DNA of 64,000 bases from Pyropia yezoensis (lineage: Eukaryota > Rhodophyta > Bangiophyceae > Bangiales > Bangiaceae). Made by a program: the position numbers and the translations under genes. The stretch lies in contig CM020619.1 in NCBI GenBank assembly GCA_009829735.1, positions 28,484,063 through 28,548,062 on the forward strand. Direction: 5' to 3'. The notes under the pieces were generated by a model that saw only the letters and a program-made list of their open reading frames with translations, was not told the DNA's origin and did not search any database. Below, piece by piece: positions 21,386-33,083 of this stretch (position 1 is the stretch's first letter; each line of letters starts with the position of its first letter).

Positions 21386-24300
21386 AACGCATCTTACCCC
21401 GACCTCGTGAGGTGAAGCGTAAGATGGTCCGCCCTAAAGGGAAGGACGAAGCCAAACAAGCAGCTCGGATGGTGGCATTAGTGTCACCACCCACGGCTTA
21501 TCAATTAGCCGTACGGCGTTTTATTACTAAGGGATATGAATGGGCGACGAGGGCCATTCTCGATACCGGGAGTGGCGCTTCACTCGTCCGGAAGCAGGCA
21601 TTACCTCGAGGGTTCCCTATGGAACCCCTGGGAGACCTGGAAACCTTAAGGTTTTATGATGTGAACGGGGGATGGCTCCCCATAGTGGGAAGCGTCACCC
21701 TGGGGGTCTGTGTGGGAAAACAAATCTCATACACATCCTTTGGCGTGGTTCCGAATATGTGCGTCCCTGTACTCCTGGGGAACACATTCGTGGACCACGA
21801 AACTAAGAGTATTAACTCGGATGACCAGACGGTCACCCACTTATCGGGGGAGACCGTCCCCATCCTGCGGGGGGTTCAGAAGAACCCCCGCCGCAAGCCG
21901 AACAGGGAGGCGGTGTGTGCGTGTCCCCGGGGGGGGAACGCCCGCCTGGCCCTTTCCCAGAAGACGCTTATGCGTCCGGGTACGATTGCGCACGTTCAAG
22001 TGCGTGGCAACTTTCAAGGCCACGGATACATCCGTGGCAAGAGCACATTGCACTCCATTCATGGAGCGCAACTGGCCGAGGGGCCCGCCACGCTTAAGCC
22101 TGGCCAGCCTACTACGGTACAGGTTATGAATCCGACTGAGCGGCCGGTACGTTTACGTGCCGGCATGGCCATAGGACACATTAATGTGTTTGATGGCGTC
22201 AGCCACGAGGCTTCCACCGAGGAGTTAAAGGATCCGGAGCCGAAACCGGCTCCGAAAGAATCCTCCCTTGCCACAGGCATAGACCTGGGGACGGTGCCAG
22301 AAGGCCTACGAGCTAAGCTCACGGCACTTTTAGAAAGATAAAATTCTCTCTGGGATGGCACCCTCGGGACTATCAAAGAGGCGGTACACCGTATCCGGCT
22401 TAAGCCAGGAGCGGTCCCCGTCCGACAACATCCCTATAAGTCTGGTCCTAGGACCCGTCTAGTTGAAGAAGAGCAAGTCCGATTAATGGACTCGCTCGGG
22501 GTTATAGAACCCTCCCACGGGGATAGGGCTAGCCCCGTGGTAATCGTCCTCAAGCCTGGGGGCGGTAAACGATTTTGCATCGACTACCGTCGTCTTAATG
22601 AGATGACGGTGAAGGATGCATATCCTATCCCGCGTATGGACGAGTGCTTAGATTCACTCGGGAACGCCAACGTCTTTTCGACGTTGGATTGTAATGCTGG
22701 CTACTGGCAAATACCGGTAGCCGAGGAGGACCGGCCGTTAACAGCCTTCACGTGCCACTCTGGCACATGGCAGTGCAAGCGCCTCCCTTTTGGGTTGTGC
22801 AATGCACCAGCCACCTTTCAGCGTGCCATGGACATGATCCTGGTAGGCGTGAAGTGGCAGATATGCCTCGTCTAATTGGATGACGTTATTGTCTTTTCCA
22901 AGTCGGCGGAGGATCATTTAGAGCACCTTGAGACGGTGCTCTCCCTCCTCAAGACCCATGGGGTTTCCCTCAAGGCCAACACGTGCCACCTCTTTCAAGA
23001 GGAGGTCGACTACCTCGGCCATGTCATAATACCTGGCCGCGTTCTCGTTAACGAGAAAAATACGAGAGCGCTACGAGGGATGCAATACCCTCGTACACAA
23101 GCCCAGATGAAAGGTTTTCTGGGGGTGTGCGGCGTCTATCGGCGCTTCGTACGGGACTTCGCCAAAGTAGCGAAGCCCCTAACCGCGCTGAGAAGTACCA
23201 AGCTTCCTACGAAGCTATCTCCCCCCACAGAGGTGGAGAGGAACGCTTTCGAGACGTTACGGGGGCTGCTTCTATCACCCCCCGTATTAGCGACACCTTG
23301 GATGGGCGGCCACTATATAGTGGACGTGGACGCGAGCTATGAGCAGCTCGGCTCTTGTTTGTTACAACAGCAACCCGACGGGGAAAACCTCCCTGTAGGG
23401 TATTACTCCCGGCCGTTGAACCCGGCCGAGAGAAATTAGAACGTCACCGAGATTGAAGCGCTCGGTGTTGTATGGGCCGTGACACACTTACGATCCTACC
23501 TTGAAGGGGAGGAATTTGTAATAAGGTGTGATCACCGTGCCCTTTTGTCGGTGCTGGCTACAAATAGCCCAAACATACGGAATAACCGTTGGCGGCTTCG
23601 GCTGTCTGAGTTCACCTACAAACTCCGGTATAAACCGGGGGCCGACCATAAGGTGGCCGACGCTTTGTCACGCCTGCCCACAGACGAGCCTTACAAGGCT
23701 CCTATCGATGCGGACCTTCCGGTCATCGCCACGGTGACCAGGTCTGCTCAGGCTTTGGCCGGGCGGGGCGAGAAGCATCGCCCTTTGGGGCCTATTACGG
23801 TAGAGGAGCTTATAAATGCTCGGGCTGGGGACACCTTCTGCCTGGGACGGCGGAAGGAATGGGAGTCGGTACCTCCCCCAGACCCAAAATGGGCCAGGAA
23901 GGCTTTCTTCTTCGAGAACGAAGAAGGAATACTATGCCGGAGGTCCTTCTTCCTGGACACCACTCAGATGGTGGTCCCCACATCTGTAGAGGAGCGTCTT
24001 ATGACGTGCCACCATGAATTACCATTGGCGGCCCATCCTGGGGCTCGCCAGATGTACGCCACGCTGAGGCGTGGGGTCTACTGGCCCACCATGATTGTGG
24101 ACGTTTACAAACACGTCTCCCAGTGCACGGGGTGTGCTCGGAATAGGCTGGATGAGCGTAGGCATACGTCTACGCTCAAGCTATTCCCAGCTAACGAGCC
24201 CTTCGCCAGTCTGGCGATGGATATTCTCGGACCCTTACCCGCTTCTGAAAACGGTGTCAGGTTTATAGTTGTTATGGTGGACCGTTTTAGTAAGCTCACC

Positions 24301-25387
24301 CGGGCGGTCCCCATGAATGAGATTACCGCGGTGGCAGTGGCTTCGGCCTTTATTGACGTCTGGGTAGCGTCTTATGGCATACCCGACTCAACGCTGACCG
24401 ACAACGGTCCGCAGTTTGCTTCCGTCTTTTTCCAGAGGGACTTAGGACTCCTAGGGTTTGAGGCAAAGTAAACGACGCCTTACCACCCCCAATCAAACGG
24501 GCAGGTGGAGCGATATAATCGCACTTATGAGGCAGCTCCGGGTTTATACCGCGGAGCACCCAAAGGATTGAGACCGTTATGTTTCACTCCTGACAACGGC
24601 CTATAACACTCGAGTGCATTCTAGCACTGGGCAGGCCCCCCTCATGTTTGTGAGCCCAAGGCGGCTCCAAACAATGGCGGTCGAGCGCCTCCCGAAGCTC
24701 CGTCCTCTTAAGGAGAAGGAGGACTTGGGGGAAGGCGAGGATGAGGACTCCCAGACCGCAGCCTTACGGTTTGTGGAAGACCTGAAGAGTATTATCCCCC
24801 AGGTGCGTAAGCACCTGGCCAAGGCGCAGGAGGCGTATAAGAAAACCTTTGACGCCACTGTCGCGGAGAAGAATAAGGACCTACGGGAGGGAGACTGGGT
24901 TTTCCTGGCCTCCCATGCCCGTAAGCGGTCTAAGCTCGCTCATAAGAGCGTGGGCCCCTACATGGTCTTGAGGACCGATGGGCGACGTTTCACTGTGGAG
25001 ACCCCTTCAGAGATCCGAACGAGTACGAGTGACCATGCCACTCGTGCCCCGGCGCCCCAAGCAGGCCATCCTGCCTGGGCACGTGCCGAGGCAACATGAG
25101 CCAACTTTAAAGAGGCTCAGCCCTCCTCGAGTACAGGGGATGGCAAAGAGTACGTGTTCGAGAAGTTTGTGGACCACCGCTTTAATGCGGAGCGGGCGCT
25201 TGAATTACGCATACGCTGGTTCGGCTATGGCTCCCAGGTTGATACCTGGCGCCTAGCAACGGGTTTGCCGGCTGAAGCCGTGCGAAAATATTGCAGAAGA
25301 AGGAAGCTTAAAATTCGGGTTACCCCGAGTGGCACCTTCTTTTATGCAACGGCACTAAAAGGCAAGGGGCCGAAGCTTGGACTTTAA
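21331..25387 (+). pseudogene. R2 pol: protease, RT, RNase H, integrase, chromodomain
   Basis: Domains in order: aspartic protease AILDTGSGASLV (about 21553); reverse transcriptase with FCIDYRRLNEMTVKDAYPIP (about 22574) and the LDD of the active site (22876); RNase H (about 23310-23700); integrase zinc finger (H...H...CTGC, about 24010-24140); catalytic core with MDILGPLP, TDNGPQFAS and QVER (24217-24515); chromodomain FEKFVDHRF...IRWFGYG (25154-25260). Nonsense codons: TAA 22339, TAA 22873 (at the Tyr of YLDD), TAG 23437, TAA 24469, TGA 24569 and TGA 25097; a one-base shift lies near 24520. The frame ends with TAA followed at once by TGA (25385-25390). Integrase catalytic residues are still present. 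Confidence 0.9.
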
Positions 25388-25390
25388 TGA

Positions 25391-25971
25391 AAGTCGCCCT
25401 CTCTCATCTCTCCCGCCGACTGTGACGACTACGCTTGTCATCAAGATCACAAGGAGGACCCCGTTGTGCACGATCACTCTGCGCTATCATTGTGGGAAAA
25501 TGTTTTGCTTCACGACCGTAAGGTCGTGGGTTCAGGTTGACGGCATCAGTCGTCGACCTTCCCCGAGAGGCTATCACCTTCGTGAGGAAGCGCAAGGCTG
25601 ACGACGATGGCGGACGCCATCGTCGTCGCCAGAACCTTTTGCGTCGACCCCATATGGGGTCGCCTTGCTAACGGCGTCGATGGCGTACGCCTCGACCGCC
25701 GTTTACACTGGTACCGTGGTACCACTTGGCCAATTCACCCGCCAGGAGGGGGTGGTAGACGCGTACGTTTACACGTGTGCGTGGCTTGGCACGTGGCCGT
25801 CGTCACCCCCACGGGGGTGCACAGGCACAGGGCGTGCTAGCAGAGTGACGGGAGAGGGTCATAAGACCCTCCCACTGTTGCCGCCCTTGACGGTGGCAAC
25901 AACGACCGCTCGCCCTTGTCCTTGGTGGAGTCGTGCCGATCCTCGTCCATAGGGACGAGCGGTACGCCCCG
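25391..25971 (+). other. R2 3' non-coding hairpin array
   Basis: A chain of near-adjacent inverted repeats. A 12-bp perfect stem with a 4-base loop lies at 25600-25627, and an 18-bp perfect palindrome CGACCCCATATGGGGTCG at 25645-25662. GGCGTACGCC at 25682-25691 sits inside a larger imperfect stem (25670-25703). AGGGTC/GACCCT is at 25855-25870, an imperfect 9-bp stem at 25878-25900 and CTCGTCC/GGACGAG at 25942-25959. No gene is seen. Confidence 0.75.
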
Positions 25972-26671
25972 TGTAGCGTTATGGCCCTTCTGGCCCAGGG
26001 TCCACACACACAAGAAACCACAACGGGGTCAGGAAGGAACGGGTAAAGGTCCCAGCGTGATCCACTCGCCCGCCCCTTCAGAGGCAAGGGTAAAAGGACA
26101 AAAGCCCGAGGGAGCAAGAACCCAAAGAACCGTTGATTTTACAAGTTTGCCCCGGGGAGACCCCGGAGCACCCCTCAAGAACCCCCCCCTTGGCCCCTCC
26201 TGGGGCCTGGAGCGGGGCCCCTAGAGGGCGCCTCTAGCGGGTCGAGCGCCAGCAAGGCGTCTGACCTCCACCAGGTCCTCCAGCGCATCCCCCACACCGG
26301 GGTGACACTGGGGCGCCGAGGGTCACCAATCAACCCCCGGTCGCCAAACACAAGCGAAAAGCAAGCGAAAATCCCCCCACACACAGATGCCAATCCCCGA
26401 AAAAAACCCAGTGGGAAAAAGGGGAAAGACACGAAAACACGCAGTGAAAACAAATACGAAACGAGTGGCCACAATGGCCAGTAAGGCCACCCCCACCGGC
26501 CAAATCCGCCTCCCTGGGTGGGACCAATCAGGAATCCGGGTGTGTCGCCACAATCCCGAGTCACTGACAGAGGGGGCCCCGGCAAGAGAAGGGCTCCACG
26601 TAGGATAGCCCGCCGGGTCCCAAGTCACCTTCCCAAGGGCCCGCCTGTCCCCAAAGGCTCAGAACGCCACA
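25972..26671 (-). repeat. R3 3' LTR
   Basis: Minus-strand termini TGTGGCGTTC...GCTACA. Aligns almost base for base with 34945-35643. A G-rich tract (TGAGGGGGCC, read on the minus strand from about 26681) precedes it as a candidate polypurine tract. Confidence 0.92.
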
Positions 26672-28767
26672 TGGCCCCCTCACAAAGGCCGAGCGTCCCG
26701 CCGGCCAACAATGTACAGGATTCGAGCGGGCCGAGGGGAGGAACCGATGGGTCCACGGGGTGAGAACCGCACACGACCGCGCCGAGGCACACAGGAGGGT
26801 CACACCGGGGCCACACGCGTGGGAAAATGGGAGTTTTCCGCAGCACCCCACCCCGTGGCACACTTGGCCCCGTCCCCTTCTGCCGCAGAGCGTCAGGGGA
26901 AGGGTCGGCGCGCTGCCGTACGGGGGGTGAGGGCGCAGGCGTCGCCGCCGGGTCCGCCCCCTGTTCGGGGGGACGACCCGCACATAAGCGGGCCCCCTCG
27001 GGTTCCGGTGTCCGTCTCCACAACGGCCACCCGACCCGCATCCTCTTCACGCGGGCCCTCTGACCCGGTCGCGTCGTCGGGTCCATCACCCACTCCACCG
27101 TCACCACCGATCCCTTACCTGGCCCACCGTCACGCGGGCCACCTGGGTCGTCCTCCTCCCCCACTGCGGGTCCCTAGTCTTCCCAAGGGCCCGTTCTTAC
27201 CTGCGCCGCGGCGCCGCCGACCAACATGACTTCCACCGGCGGCGGCGACGTGAGTGGGGCTGCTGGCATCGACGGGTCCTCGTGCTACACCGGGCCCGCG
27301 ACGACGCGCCGGACGGAGGCCCACGGGCACGACGGGACCAAGAAGACGGACGCGGTTATCGCCATGGACCAAGAAGGACGTCCCCTGCGCCGGAGTCCGC
27401 GCCTGCGGGGAATACGGTCGGGGCCCATGAGACTCGTCGGGCTCGACACATCCACTTTCGCACTGTGCCAAAAACCACTTGCACACACGACACCCAAGTT
27501 GGAGCGGTGTACAAGGGCTGCCTCCCGTGTCGGGGGAACCGGAAGAAGTGCAAGTCGCACACACTCTGTCCCTGTTGTGGGGCAAACCCCCCACAGACAA
27601 ACAAGAGGATGGTGTGTGGTCCAACAGTTTCTTGGTCGGGCTGGGGACGCAGGGCCAAGCCCCGCTGTCCCTCCCCTTATCCCCCCAGGGTCCCCTCAGA
27701 ATCTCGCCACTCAGAATCTCCCACCCCAGCACCTGCCCACCGGGCCACACGAAAATTCAAGACGATAAGTGCAGAAAACCCTCAAATCCAAGTTGGATTT
27801 ACTACTAAGCTAACTATCCCAAACTTAAAGAATATGGACCCAAATGCAGGGGGAGGAACGGATCAGGCTAGTGGCCTGCGGCCCCTTGCATGGCACGTGT
27901 TGCCCCCCTACCTGGGGGTCAATACTGCCACACGCACGGCGGGACCCAACAAGGTCCCAATAATGCAGGCCGGGTGAGGACAACCATTGGCCAGGACGAA
28001 CCACGGCGTGGGAAGGTAAGCACGGGTCCGTCGACTACTGAGGCCCTCATGGCCACGACGGCCCCCACACCCAACGACGCCCCGAAGACGGAGAGGCCCA
28101 CAAGACCCACGTGACTGGAAGGACCACGGAGACCAAGTGAACAAGGCCCAAAGGAGATACCGGGACACCTAGAGACGACGGACGATGGGCAGGGGTAAGA
28201 CGGGCCAGTGCCAGGGCCACTCAAGTCGGACGGGACCGCCACAAGTACAAGCACGCCGGCGCCTCTTCCGCTCACCCAGGGTCGACTCCCTCCACCCCAT
28301 GTATTCCAAGATGGGCCCATCACGTCGCCCAGAGAGGGGGAGTGAGAGGCACAAAGAGGGGAGTGGGGAGCGCCAGATGTTGGGGAGACGTAGGAGAGGG
28401 TAGGTAGCTGTATGCAATAGATTTGGCGGGAGCGTTGCAAAACCAAAAATTGGTCCCAAGTCGTTGCAACGCCTCGAATCCGGTCGAGTCCTTGGGGAAC
28501 AAGATGCGTCCTTGCCGAAGTTGATGCCGGGGAACAAGATGGGCGTGACGACGGTGATGATGCAAAAGTAGCCCCCGTAAGGAAAAGTCTTGGAAGTACT
28601 AAAAGTCTCCGCGGTCACTGCTGCTAGTCAGCGGACCTGCCGACACATGTGGCCCGCTCAACAATGCTCGAGTCCATGGGATAAACCCCAGCTTAGTCAG
28701 GCATGGGACCCATAGCCTGTGGCAGTGTGGGCCCATACTCTCCACCGCTGTCTCACGGACCATGGGC
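26672..28767. other. R3 3' region between pol and 3' LTR
   Basis: 2.1 kb, including the 469-bp solo LTR. R1 and R4 carry an antisense gene in this position. Here plus-strand frames (26711-27229, 27226-27768) are open but compositionally biased, show no match to the R1/R4 antisense protein, and run into the solo LTR. No gene is supported. Confidence 0.5.
27464..27932 (-). repeat. Solo LTR of the R1 family nested in R3
   Basis: The reverse complement matches the R1 LTRs. It has TGTG...CACA termini and is flanked by a perfect 5-bp direct repeat CGCAC (27459-27463 and 27933-27937). An R1-type element therefore inserted into R3 and was later reduced to one LTR by LTR-LTR recombination. Confidence 0.9.
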
Positions 28768-31700
28768 CTAGTGAAGGCCAGGAGGTGGGTTACATGGGAC
28801 AGGGCCAGAGCATCGAGGGCCAGGGTACTCCAGCGGTCCACCACGAGGGCACATGTCCGCCCCCGGCTCCAGACACCAGGGCCAAACAGAGTAGATGGCC
28901 TTCAATGGTTCCAGTAGAGCTAACGCCCGTTCCTCCAGCATAGGGGGCTCGGTCCCGACTCGGAAACAGTACTGGGTCACCTTGCGCCGGTCGAACGTGT
29001 ACCAGGGTTCCCAATTGTCCTCGCTGGGGGCGTACCCCCACCAACGTACCTTGAGCCAGAGGTCCCCATCAGTGTCACGGTCCCAAGCGACAAAACGTTC
29101 CCAGACAAAATGCTTCCCAGTGTCCTCATGGTCCAGTGGTACAACCGGTTCCTGCGGGCCATGAGGCATTGTTGAGGAGTCCATCTCTCCCGCTGGGGTC
29201 GGGGCTTGGGCCACATGGTCACTGCTGACTCTGTCAGGGGACCCCTTGGCCATCACCGTGAAGGTGTGGCCATCGCGTCTTAGGATCCGGTAGGGCCCTT
29301 CAACAATCTGGTCCAACTTCTTGCGCTCCTTGTCGTGAGTGTCCACATAAACCCAATCGCCGGCCTTGAGGGTCTCATTAACCGTATTGACCCGACGATC
29401 ATAACTCTTCTTGTATCTCTTCTGGGCCAGCTCGAGGTTGCTACGGACCTTAAAGGCCAGGTCACGAAGATCGGCCCGTCGAGCCTCACGCATCTGCTTA
29501 ACGGACCCAGTGAACTTCAAGGGATACGGAGAACTCGGCAACTGGTCCAAAGCATATGACCGGACCCTCTCTGGGACCGCGAACTCCAACGGGGCCACGC
29601 CTGTGCTCTGCTGGGGCCTTGAGTTGTAGGCCACCGTCAACACGGATACAAGCTCGTCCCATCGGTCCTGGTGGTCCTCAATGTAGGTCCTCAACTGGGC
29701 CACTATGGTCCTGTTGTAACGCTCAACCTGGCCCTGAGTCTGTTGGTGGTATGTGGTCGAGGTAAGATGCTTGATACCAATCATACTACACACGGCCCGG
29801 AAGTGAGTTGAGGTAAGCTGGGGCCCATTGTCGGTTAGCAAAGTGTCGGGGTGTCCACAGGAAGCTACCCAAGTGTCCAAAAAGGCCGACGCTACGGTCT
29901 CAGCGTCTTCACGGTCCGCAGGGACAACACGGGTCAGTTTTGTGAAACGGTCCCCCATGACCACCAAATACTTGTTGCCATTAATGGTCTCCGGTAAGGG
30001 GCCCAGCACGTCCAGACCCACATCGGTAAACGGTTCAGTGGCCGGGAACAGCCGGAGTGGGTTGGTCCGCCGGCGCCCTTGGACCTTGCCTTTCGCACAG
30101 GCCGAACATCGGGACACAAAGGCGTACACATCCGTGATCATAGAGTCCCAGTAACACGACCGACAGAGCGACGTGTACATCTTATTGACTCCAGGGTGTC
30201 CCGCGTGGCCCGGCTCGTGATCGAGCATGAAGATCTCCATCTGTAGGCTCTTCGGGACCAGTATCTGCACCGCACGGTCCAAGGGGGCCAGGCGAACAAG
30301 TAGGCCATCGGGAGTCTCCCTAAACCGAGAGTTAGCATTCTGGTTCATGTGGTCCCTTATCTCCTTGCATCGGGGGTCCTTGGCCTGGGCCTCAAGAATT
30401 CTCTGAACCGTCATGGGCGGATACCGCTTGTCGCTCTTGAAACACGGTTGGACCCAGCCCCTTGCGAAGTTGGCTCGGGTCAGTAGGGCCGGGATCTCTT
30501 CCGGTATGGGTCCGCGGTCCGCGCCCGACGTGGCCAGTCGCGACATAACGTCCGCCGCGTGGTGGTGTTGACCGGGCCTTGACTCCACCGTATAGTTGAA
30601 CTCTGCAGGCCTTAAGCGCCAGCGGGCCAGACGTCCATGAGCCCCATCCATATGTAGCATCCATTTGAGGGCCGTGTGCTTCGTGCGGACAACAAAACGG
30701 GTCCCTTGAAAATAGGGCCTTAGCAAAAACAGGGCCCACACGACGGCCAGGCATTCCCGCTCCGTCGTGCTGTAGTCGCTCTCTGCCGCCGTCAGGACCC
30801 GACTCCAGTATCCAACGGGCCGGTAGGACCCGTCCTCTTGCTCCTGGAGCAAGACGCACCCAATTTGGGCTGCGCTGGCGTCGGTATCAACGATGTACAG
30901 ACCCGTGCGTCTCGGTAGGGCCAGAATGGGAGTGTGGGTCAGGCGATACTTGAGGTTCTCAAACGCGTCCATTTGTTCCGGGGTAAACGGTGGCAAGGGG
31001 TCAGGGACCTTAGTACTCGTCAGGGCCAAAAGGGGACGAGCGACCTTGGTGTAGTCCCTTACGAACCGACGGTACACGTTGCACATACCAAGGAAACTTC
31101 GCAGGTCCTTCTTGGTCCTTGGGGCCTTGGCTTGACGGAGCCCGACCAGGTTCTTCTCATTGACCCGGAGCTGGCCCTTGCCGACGATGTGGCCCAAGTA
31201 TTCAACTTCATCCTGGAACAGCTGACACTTCGTGGCCTTGAGGGACACACCAGCTTTAGATAGCAACTCAAAAACCTCCTCAAGATGGGCCAGGTGCTCC
31301 TCATGGGACCTAGAGAAGACAATCACGTCATCAAAGTAAACCAAGCACGTCTTCCACATGACTCCAGAAAGGATCATATCAATGGCCCGTTGGAACGTAG
31401 CGGGCGCGTGAGTGAGACCAAAGGGGAGCCGGACGTTCTTCTAGGTCCCTTCGTGACAGGTGAATGTCGTCTTGTCCTGGTCCTCGAGGGCCACAGGGAT
31501 CTGCCAATAACCAGCGTTGGCATCCAACATAGAGAAAACGGTCGCTTCCCCCAGGAAGTCAATACAATCGTCCATCCGGGAAAGGGGGTAAGTGCCCTTG
31601 ACCGTGAGGTCGTTGAGCCGACGGTAATCAACACATAATCGGGGGGTCCCATCAGACTTAGGAACCAAAACGACAGGAAAGGACCATTCGGCTTGCGACG

Positions 31701-32883
31701 GCTCGATGACTTGGAGCTGCAGCTGCTTCTCGACCTGCTCCCTAATGAGGTCCCGATGGTGGAGCCCAGTGCGATACAGTTGGGACCTTATGGGCCGTGC
31801 CCCCTCCTTCAGCGTGATGCGATGAGGGGTGATGTCCAACCGGCCCAGCTGGCCATACCAGAGTCTCTTGGATCTGTCCAGCAGTTCTCGTACCGCGCCG
31901 TGTAGGGCCGAAGGGATCAGGTCATAGGCCACCCGCGGCCGAGGCTCCGGACCAACGATGTCCATCTCGGGCCTCTCAATCGGGGGAACAGGGTCACCGG
32001 TCTGGACCATCTTGGCCTGCGGTTCCCCCAGTTCCGCCACTTGCGACGTGGCTCCCTCAGCGGGCACCGACGTGGCCAACGGGTCGGCCCCCTCACAAGG
32101 CTCTGGCAACTCCTCGAACGGGATCTCTTGAACCGGACCATCATATGGGACCGCGAGGCCCACTGCTAAGTTCTTGGGCAGGTTCACGGGCCTCTTGGAC
32201 AGCTTCGTCAGGTACAGTCGGAAATCCCTTCGGGTCTTAACATTGGCCAAAGCATTGTGGAGTCGTAGGCCCTTCTTGGCCATCTTGTGGGGCCTTTCGT
32301 ACAACAGGCATCGGCCCTCGGTCCCGCAGCGTACGTAGACGGCCTGGATGGACCTTGGGGCCAACGCTACGCCCTTTGACAGGCACAGGGCGCTCGGATC
32401 ATGTCGGACCGGGTTCCCCTTGAAGGACAAGGCCTTCTGCTTCTTGCCGTCCCATGCCCGCTTGGCATACGTGAGGATCCCACTGGACCAAAATACCGAC
32501 TCGGTCCCAGGGTAGATGGCCTTCACGTGCTCCTTCTGGAAGTCCATCCCCAGGATCACAGGGACAGAAAGGGCCCTCACGATCATAAACTCAAGCGGCA
32601 TGGCCCTTCCTTCCACAATACCGGATGACTCAACGAGTCCACGGGCCTTCAACAACTGGCCCGAGGCATCACAAACATGGGTCTTCATAGGGGCCCGCGC
32701 TGCCTTGTCTCTCCAGTCCTCAGCAAGCACGTCCTCCCTTACTACACTGGGCCCGGCTCCAGCGTCCAAGACCGCCATCGTCGGTCTCGGGTCCTCAGTG
32801 TCCAGCGGGACCAAAGCATCTAAAGCAAAGTTTCTCTTGCGTAAAACGAGCAGTGTCCCCTTGAACCCATAGGGCCGTTTCAT
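28768..32883 (-). pseudogene. R3 pol: protease to chromodomain, one internal stop
   Basis: Read on the minus strand from an ATG at 32883, with the frame open back to a TAG at 32950. Protease: VLDAGAGPSVV (about 32765). Reverse transcriptase: CVDYRRLNDLTVKGTYPLSR, then CLVYFDDVIVFS. RNase H with DTDASAAQIGCVLL. Integrase zinc finger ending SACAKG, and catalytic core LDVLGPLP, TDNGPQLTS, QVERYNRT with Asp, Asp, Glu intact. Chromodomain VWERFVAWDRD...VRWWGYAPSEDNW (about 29095-29005). A single TAG (31438-31440) falls inside RT where R2 has Trp. Otherwise all motifs are intact, making this the least damaged chromodomain pol in the window. It is in the -1 phase relative to gag. Confidence 0.92.
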
Positions 32884-33083
32884 CCCCGCCCGGCGTTGAT
32901 GCCACGTCTTGGACCGACGAGTCAGGTGGGGTAAACGCGACTTGGGTACCTAAGAATCATTTGTAGACGCAGAAGGTACAGGTACAGTAGGGCCCCGAAA
33001 GATCTTCGAGAAGCCCAGCGCAGAGGCAATCGAACATGAACTATCGGGCCGACGGGGAGTGGACCTCTTGGACCCGCCCCCCC

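Larger units (their letters stand above)
18740..25971 (+). mobile_element. R2: Ty3/gypsy chromovirus saturated with hairpins
   Basis: Contains a 5' LTR-like region ending CCACA at 19378, a primer-binding site at 19381, gag, pol with protease, RT, RNase H, integrase and a C-terminal chromodomain, then about 580 bp of non-coding sequence up to the R3 LTR. No 3' LTR matching 18740-19378 is found, so the right end was lost, probably when R3 arrived. Small perfect inverted repeats occur every few tens of bases from about 18765 to 25960, in coding and non-coding parts alike. The coding frames carry several nonsense codons and at least two frameshifts. Confidence 0.87.

Noticed and set aside
22339-24471. 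Alternative nuclear code with UAA/UAG as Tyr for the host
   Set aside because: SMC4 encodes all its Tyr residues with TAC/TAT and has no in-frame TAR, and R4 uses TAG as its gag stop. Kept only as a question about R2.
25500-25540. tRNA-like GGTTCA segment near the hairpins
   Set aside because: Only a local T-arm-like string; no acceptor, D or anticodon arms can be built around it.
25380-25971. R2 3' LTR
   Set aside because: No alignment to 18740-19378 beyond the shared hairpin style, so the true 3' LTR appears to be missing.
26625-27229. Open frames on both strands next to the R3 3' LTR as an R3 antisense gene
   Set aside because: No similarity to the R1/R4 antisense proteins, strong compositional bias, and overlapping openness on both strands.
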